Made by a program: the position numbers and the translations under genes | Assembly: GCF_001425025.1 (NCBI RefSeq) | Contig: NZ_LMDE01000009.1 | Span: 1,047-65,046, forward strand | DNA length: 64,000 bases | Reading direction: 5' to 3' | From: Nocardioides sp. Root122 | GTDB lineage: Bacteria; Actinomycetota; Actinomycetes; Propionibacteriales; Nocardioidaceae | Shown here: positions 59,370 to 64,000 of the stretch, in pieces | How positions within the stretch are numbered: position 1 is the first letter of the stretch | How the letters are laid out: every line of letters begins with the position of its first letter | Notes under the pieces: generated by a model | Database searches by the model: none | What the model saw: the letters and a program-made list of their open reading frames with translations, nothing else | What the model was told of the DNA's origin: nothing

Positions 59370-60347
59370 ATGGACAGCACCAAGCTCCACTTTCTGAACG
59401 TCGGTCACGGCGACTGCACCATCATCGAGCACCCGTCGGGTCGGTTGACGATGATCGACATCAACAACTCGAAGAACCTCCCGGAGGACGACGAGGTCGC
59501 CCTGGCTGAGGCCAAGGGCCTCAGCCTGTCGCACTTCCGTCAGGGAAGCTGGGAGGAGTACTACAGGGGCCTCTTGGTCGACCCGCGCGACTACTGGCGC
59601 GACCGCTTCGCCGGCAGGATGCTCTTCCGCTACATCCAGACCCACCCCGACATGGATCACCTGAGCGGCCTCGCGTCGCTTTTCTGGGGCGAGAAGGTCA
59701 CGCTCGGCAACTTCTGGGACTACGACCACGCGAAGAAGAACTCCAAGCTCGACTTCGACAAGAACCGCTTCAACTGGAACGACTGGCTCGCCTATCTGGA
59801 GCTCCGCGAGGGAAACCATGGTGACGGCACCACACACACCGTGATCAAGCGGCTCCGCGATGAAACAGGCAGCTTCTGGAGCGAGGACGGGCTGACCATC
59901 TTGGGGCCGACCCAGGACCTCATTGACTACTGCGACCGCATCGAGAGCTGGAACAACTCCTCCTACGTGCTCAGGCTCGACTACGGCGGCCGGCGCGTCA
60001 TCTTGCCCGGCGACGCGGAGAAGCCAGCGTGGGACAGCATCGAGGCCCACCTCGGCGGTGACGACCTGGCTTGCGACATCCTCAAGGCCGCCCACCACGG
60101 CCGCGAGTCCGGGTACAGCGAGAGCGCCGTCGACGCGATGGACCCCGACTTCGTCATCTGCTCGATCGGCAAGAAGCCGTCCACCGACGCATCCGACGAG
60201 TACCGCCGGCACGGCGCCAAGGTCCTCTCCACCCGCTACCACGGGACCATCACCGTGCAGATCTGGGCAGACGGCGAGATCTGGATCAACGATCGCAACG
60301 GCGAACGGCTGCACTCCGTGCCGCCCCTCGGCCACACCGCGGCCTAG
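59370..60347 (+). CDS. ComEC/Rec2-like metallo-beta-lactamase-fold hydrolase
   Basis: 325 residues, soluble. Motifs in order: FLNVGHGDCTIIEHPSG, the metal-binding THPDMDHLSG (about 91-100), ILPGDAEKPAW, and AAHHGRESGYS, which is typical of the soluble ComEC-like MBL branch. It should hydrolyse a phosphodiester; in ComEC the MBL domain cuts DNA. GAGGA precedes ATG 59370. It is 23 bases upstream of the membrane-protein gene and probably cotranscribed. The pair in a low-GC island beside a toxin-antitoxin is reminiscent of defence modules, but none is recognised. Confidence 0.85.
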   Translation: MDSTKLHFLNVGHGDCTIIEHPSGRLTMIDINNSKNLPEDDEVALAEAKGLSLSHFRQGSWEEYYRGLLVDPRDYWRDRFAGRMLFRYIQTHPDMDHLSGLASLFWGEKVTLGNFWDYDHAKKNSKLDFDKNRFNWNDWLAYLELREGNHGDGTTHTVIKRLRDETGSFWSEDGLTILGPTQDLIDYCDRIESWNNSSYVLRLDYGGRRVILPGDAEKPAWDSIEAHLGGDDLACDILKAAHHGRESGYSESAVDAMDPDFVICSIGKKPSTDASDEYRRHGAKVLSTRYHGTITVQIWADGEIWINDRNGERLHSVPPLGHTAA

Positions 60348-60370
60348 CGCCATCAAGGGAAGAGGCGACC

Positions 60371-61081
60371 ATGTTGAGCGTCTACGAACGCAGAGCGCGG
60401 CTACTGCCCGGCCTGCTCGGGATCGCACCCGTCAGCGTCGCGATCGTCGCCCTCGGCCTCAAGGAGAATCTGGTCATCGCCGTCGTGACCGGCTTCCTGA
60501 GCGCCGCGGGCGGCGGGTACGCGCTGAGCCTGATCATCGCCCGCTTCGGGCGCAGGGTCGAGGACAGGCTATGGCCTACGTGGGGCGGAGCCATCACCAC
60601 CCAAATGTTGCGCACGCGCGGCACCGCCATCAACGCGTCCCAACGCGACATCTGGCGCGAAGCGGTCACTCGCTACACCGGGATCGCCCTCCTTGCAGAG
60701 ACCGAGGAACTAGCCGATGAAGCCCGCGCCGACGACACCATTCGCGCAGCGATCGGCCAGTGCCGACCACTCGGCTTCGGCGGCCCAGACGGCAAGCTGG
60801 CAGTACAGGCGGAGAACATCGCCTACGGGTTCGAGCGAAATACCTACGGTTTCAGGTGGCCCGCACGGGGTATTGCCGTGGCCTGCATCCTGCTGCTCCT
60901 CGCCTCGCTGAAGACGGACTGGCACATCTACCTGGCTTCGGTGGCGTCGGGGGTCGTCATCGACATCGGGTTCCTCCTCTACTGGTCGCTCGTCCCCAGC
61001 ACGGACAAGACCAGAAAAGCCGCGGACAGATACGCGAACCAGCTCCTGAACGCCGTCGCGAGGGAGCCGCAGAAGGATTGA
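60371..61081 (+). CDS. Four-helix membrane protein paired with the metallo-hydrolase
   Basis: 236 residues. Two membrane helices (about 12-32 and 36-56) are followed by a cytoplasmic stretch of about 95 residues (RRVEDRLWPTWGGAITTQML and onward), then two more helices (about 158-175 and 180-203) and a charged tail. This 2+2 layout with a central soluble domain is like some membrane effectors of defence systems, but I recognise no family. GAGG lies 5 bases before ATG 60371. Its partner is the hydrolase upstream. Confidence 0.75.
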   Translation: MLSVYERRARLLPGLLGIAPVSVAIVALGLKENLVIAVVTGFLSAAGGGYALSLIIARFGRRVEDRLWPTWGGAITTQMLRTRGTAINASQRDIWREAVTRYTGIALLAETEELADEARADDTIRAAIGQCRPLGFGGPDGKLAVQAENIAYGFERNTYGFRWPARGIAVACILLLLASLKTDWHIYLASVASGVVIDIGFLLYWSLVPSTDKTRKAADRYANQLLNAVAREPQKD

Positions 61082-61427
61082 CGCGGCATGTGAGTCGACG
61101 ACGTTGCCGACCACGGCCCGACAAGGCGGAGGCCCCGCCGTTACTTCATGCAGATGGCTGCAGGAAGATGCCGTGGCCACGTCGCCTGAGCACTTGGTGA
61201 CCTTCGTATCCGCTAACGCGCACCATCACTTCGCGCGAGCGTCCCCCGGTTGCGACGCGGCCTGGACTTGATGCTAACCGCCAACCGTTGTGCCGACATG
61301 CGAGGCATGGGAACGTTCGAGGCGCGCCCACACGTCACCGGCTGAGGTAGTCGGGGCCAAGTTGCCGCGTCAATCTGGGCATAGTCGGGCGGGTGCGGGA
61401 CCCCTTGGGTGCGCCTCGCCCGACATC
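61082..61427. other. Intergenic region with two hairpins at the right edge of the island
   Basis: No gene is recognised in 346 bases. A GGCGG-AGGCC-CCGCC hairpin (61125-61139) may end the membrane-protein transcript. A longer one, GTCGGGCG (61384-61391) with CGCCCGAC (61417-61424), lies 4 bases past the DUF222 stop on the other strand and likely ends that gene. CCCCTTGGGT at 61401-61410 matches 56551-56560. Confidence 0.6.
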
Positions 61428-62945
61428 TCAGGGGAGCTCGTACGCGACCGCATCCGAGTAGTAGAGCTCGACGCCGTCGTCGATGGCGTCTGCCATCGCC
61501 TCGCCCTGCTGCTGGGTGAGGCGTGTGGTGCCGGTGTGGTCGATGAGGAATGCCTGGTTGTGGGGTGTTTGCCAGAGGTGTCGGCCGGGGCCGACGACGC
61601 GGGTGGTGAGGCCGCCGTGTGTCTTGGTGCGGTGGTGGCGTCGGCGTAGGGGGCCGGAGTTGTGGGGGCCGGTCTGGCCGGGTGGGCCGGTGTCGTCGTA
61701 GGGGACGGCGTGGTCGTAGTCGACGCCGTCGCGGGTGGCGGTGCGTGGGGTGTAGGGGAAGCAGTCGCCACCGGTCTGGGTCCAGACGTGGTCCTTGACC
61801 ACTTCGGGGTGCTCGTAGGCGTCGACGCGGCGGCGCATGCGCAGGTCGAGGACGGGGGTGACGGTGACGTCGGCGTGGCCGAGGACCTCGTGGAGCTGTC
61901 GTACGTCGATGGGGCCGACGCCCTCGATGCGGGCGACGCCGGTGCGGGTGCGGAGTGCCTCGTCGGTGAGGTGGACGAACAACCGTCCGCGGCCGCGGAG
62001 CCGGGCCAGGCGCCGAGCCGACATCGCGGCGAGCTTGTCGAGGGTGTCGGCGAGGTGGTCGGGCGCCCAGGCGGGCCGCTCGCTGTCGGTGTGCTCGCCC
62101 GCGTCCGTGTCCACCGTGTCCTTCGTGGGCTTGGTGTCCTCGGTGTCCTCCGTGGGCCCGGCGTCCTCCGTCTGCTCGGTGTGCTCGAGGAGCAGCTTGA
62201 GGAGGTCGGCGGGGCGGGCGAGCCAGCCCAGGGCGATGGAGCGGAGCTCGTCGCGGTTGTGGTCGTGGCCCATGGTGATCGCGAGGATGTCGGCGATGCG
62301 GTCGATCATGGCGTCGAGCCAGGCGGCGTCGCCGGCGGTGACGCGGGCGATGAGGCAGCGGTAGCCGAACTCGTCGGAGCGGGACAGCGAGACGTAGCGC
62401 TGGTGGCGGGAGCGCTCCTGTTCGGCGCGGTGGGTCTCGGGGTCGGCCTCGATCACTTTCGCTCGTGCGATCTCGAGGACCGTGGAGGGCGCGTGCCCGG
62501 CGATGGCCTTGGCGACCGCCCGGTCGACCTTGACCACCTGCTCGCTGAGCAGTGAACGGGAGAGGACCGCGACCTTGCGGGCCACCCAGGGCTCGCAGTC
62601 ACCGGCCGCGACGACCCCCCAGGTCAGGGGCAGCCGGTGGACCAGGTCCAGCCCGTCCGCGATGAGCGCCCGCGTGGTGGCGGGGTGTGTCTCGCGGGCC
62701 ATGGCCAGCTCGGGGATCGCGTGCTCGCGGACCTCGGGCGTGCCGTCGCCGCCGGGCGTGACCATCGGGTCGCGGTCGTCGCGGGGGTGGCCGCTGAGGA
62801 CGGCCCACTGGATCGCGAGGCGGAGCTCCTCGACCTCCGCCAGCCGGCGGGCGCGGAGGGCGGTCGTGGCCATGGTCAGCACCTGCGTCGCCGACGCCTC
62901 ATCAGCCGCACGAGGCGGCTGGGGGAACGAGTAGGCGATCGGCAT
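61428..62945 (-). CDS. DUF222/HNH endonuclease (13E12-type), LexA-boxed
   Basis: 505 residues from ATG 62945; a longer frame to 62978 would run through the SOS box. The DUF222 domain (about 20-380) includes ARKVAVLSRSLLSEQVVKVD and DEFGYRCLIARVTAGDAAWLD. A Thr/Glu/Asp-rich linker (TEDTEDTKPTKDTVDTD) interrupts it at about 265-285. The HNH nuclease is at the C-terminus: VDYDHAVPYDDTG, then GPLRRRHHRTKTHGG. The family is multicopy in actinobacteria, and some mycobacterial 13E12 copies carry SOS boxes. The perfect LexA box 11 bases upstream indicates induction by DNA damage. Confidence 0.92.
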   Translation of the reverse strand: MPIAYSFPQPPRAADEASATQVLTMATTALRARRLAEVEELRLAIQWAVLSGHPRDDRDPMVTPGGDGTPEVREHAIPELAMARETHPATTRALIADGLDLVHRLPLTWGVVAAGDCEPWVARKVAVLSRSLLSEQVVKVDRAVAKAIAGHAPSTVLEIARAKVIEADPETHRAEQERSRHQRYVSLSRSDEFGYRCLIARVTAGDAAWLDAMIDRIADILAITMGHDHNRDELRSIALGWLARPADLLKLLLEHTEQTEDAGPTEDTEDTKPTKDTVDTDAGEHTDSERPAWAPDHLADTLDKLAAMSARRLARLRGRGRLFVHLTDEALRTRTGVARIEGVGPIDVRQLHEVLGHADVTVTPVLDLRMRRRVDAYEHPEVVKDHVWTQTGGDCFPYTPRTATRDGVDYDHAVPYDDTGPPGQTGPHNSGPLRRRHHRTKTHGGLTTRVVGPGRHLWQTPHNQAFLIDHTGTTRLTQQQGEAMADAIDDGVELYYSDAVAYELP

Positions 62946-62956
62946 GCCTGATTCTA

Positions 62957-62972
62957 TCGAACAAGTGTTCGA
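62957..62972. promoter_or_regulatory. LexA SOS box
   Basis: TCGAACAAGTGTTCGA is a perfect match to the actinobacterial LexA site TCGAAC-N4-GTTCGA. It ends 11 bases before the DUF222-HNH start. Confidence 0.9.
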
Positions 62973-63069
62973 CAGCACAAGAGGCGCAACGAGTTGGGGA
63001 CTGTCATGTGCAGCGGGACGGTCACTGCCACGACGGACACCGACCGCAGCTCTCGAGGCCCGGCTCCCG

Positions 63070-64000
63070 TCAGCTCATCCCGAGCACGCGATCGATCATC
63101 GGGTTGCGGAAGGTGCCGGACGGGTCCACCCGCTCCGCCAGCGAGCGGAAGTCGGCGAGGCGTGGGTGGTGGGCCGGCTCGACGCGGTCGTACACCTTTC
63201 CCCAGTGGGGCCGGGCGGCGAACGGCTCGAGGGCGCCCTCGACGCGACGGACCATGGCGAGCACCGCCTCGGGGTCGCGCGACCAGGTGAAGTGGAGCGC
63301 GACGGTCTCCCGGCCCTGGGCCGGCGACAGCCAGAGATCGTCCGCGCGGATGGCGCGGATCTCGCTCACGATGAGGAGCGCAGCCATCTCCCCGCCGGTT
63401 CCGGCCGCCAGGTCGGTGACGGCACGCAGGGCGTCCGGTGCGGAGGAGGCGGGGACGAACCATTCCGACTGGATCTCCGCACCGAAGCTGGGCTGCCGGT
63501 CCGCGCGGAAGTGGGGCAGCCGATCCGACCACGGCCCGGGCGTGCCGCGCACCGTGAGGTGGTCGCCCTCCCCGAGCGTGAGCGACGCCGTGGTGGCCGG
63601 GACTGCATCGGTCGCGCCGAGCCAGCCGGCGGGACCGCTCTCGTCGGCGACGCGGGTCTTGACCAGCACCTCGGTGGGGTCCGCGTCGTTCCACCGGCCG
63701 AAGACGCTGACGCTGTAGGCCGACCCCAGGACCTCGTTGATCTGCTCGACGACCTCGCTCCACCGCAGATGGGCGTACAGGTCCTGTCGAACGTCGTACG
63801 TCGGCTCGACGTCGAGGTCGAGCGACACGACGGCACCGAGGGCGCCGAGGGCGACGACGGAGCCGTCGAAGTCCGGATCGCCGCGCGAGATCGTGCGCAG
63901 CTCGCCGTCCGGACCGATGAGCTCGAGACGGCTGACGCCCGCACCCAGGATGCGGTTGGCAGCTCCCGAGCCGTGCGTGCCAGTGGCCGTCGCGCCGGCC
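63070..64000 (-). CDS. Alditol/xylitol oxidase-like FAD flavoprotein (5' part beyond the window)
   Basis: The frame is open from the window end to the stop at 63070, about 310 residues. It begins with TGTHGSGA, the FAD-linking His motif of the VAO family, followed by LGALGAVVSLDLDVEP. The rest fits the ALO domain: HLRWSEVVEQINEVLGSAYS, RWNDADPTEVLVK, HFTWSRDP and the C-terminal DPSGTFRNPMIDRVLG. Alditol and xylitol oxidases oxidise a terminal hydroxyl of sugar alcohols, making H2O2. The N-terminal FAD domain start is missing only because the window ends. A link to the arabinose block is possible but distant. Confidence 0.88.
   Translation of the reverse strand, partial: AGATATGTHGSGAANRILGAGVSRLELIGPDGELRTISRGDPDFDGSVVALGALGAVVSLDLDVEPTYDVRQDLYAHLRWSEVVEQINEVLGSAYSVSVFGRWNDADPTEVLVKTRVADESGPAGWLGATDAVPATTASLTLGEGDHLTVRGTPGPWSDRLPHFRADRQPSFGAEIQSEWFVPASSAPDALRAVTDLAAGTGGEMAALLIVSEIRAIRADDLWLSPAQGRETVALHFTWSRDPEAVLAMVRRVEGALEPFAARPHWGKVYDRVEPAHHPRLADFRSLAERVDPSGTFRNPMIDRVLGMS

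Overview
The window is high-GC actinobacterial DNA, most like Nocardioides or a close relative (Nocardioidaceae). Signs are the very GC-rich codon use, many GTG starts and 4-base gene overlaps, the actinobacterial 'helicase/secretion' Tad locus, an actinobacterial LexA box (TCGAAC-N4-GTTCGA) and a DUF222-HNH gene. The genus is inferred from gene content, not from a marker gene.

1-8102 is the right part of a large Tn7/Tn5053/Mu-like transposon whose left end lies outside the window. A four-gene, translationally coupled operon (784-5720) encodes a protein of unknown family, a DDE transposase with Mu/TnsB architecture, a TnsC/TniB-type AAA+ ATPase, and a second protein that looks like an AAA+ core without a P-loop. 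An HTH gene is divergent from it across an array of alternating half-sites. A Schlafen/AlbA_2-type cargo gene follows. Five direct repeats with core AGTGTCC, mostly 21-22 bp apart, then lead to a junction at about 8102. Right after it the sequence becomes the 3' part of a tadA/cpaF ATPase gene, so the element sits inside tadA.

8103-31426 is conserved chromosome: remnant tadA, tadB, tadC, a DUF4244 protein, two TadE-like proteins, a DECH helicase, a BldG-like STAS protein, a K+-independent H+-pyrophosphatase, a phosphotransferase, a two-component system divergent from a small secreted protein, a methyltransferase, topoisomerase I, thymidylate kinase, the DNA polymerase III delta' subunit and an exported peptidase-like hydrolase.

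31398-37807 holds an OsmC protein, tRNA-Thr(CGT), a hydrolase divergent from an XRE regulator, an SMP-30-like lactonase, an ACC deaminase coupled to its GntR regulator, and a ROK protein.

37899-52719 is a sugar-catabolism block. zwf-edd-eda (Entner-Doudoroff) is followed by a LacI regulator. Next come a promoter overlain by LacI-type operators, a two-permease sugar ABC transporter, a second LacI regulator, and araB-araA-araD in one run of overlapping genes. The likely logic is uptake of an arabinose-type pentose, its conversion to D-xylulose 5-phosphate, and an adjacent route for hexose phosphates. An aldo/keto reductase, an App1-like phosphatase and a diguanylate cyclase follow.

56457-61427 looks like an acquired island with visibly lower GC: a TPR protein of unknown function, a RelE/ParE-type toxin-antitoxin pair with a nested-dyad promoter, and a ComEC-like metallo-hydrolase paired with a four-helix membrane protein. 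After it come a LexA-boxed DUF222-HNH gene and, running off the end, an alditol-oxidase-like flavoprotein.
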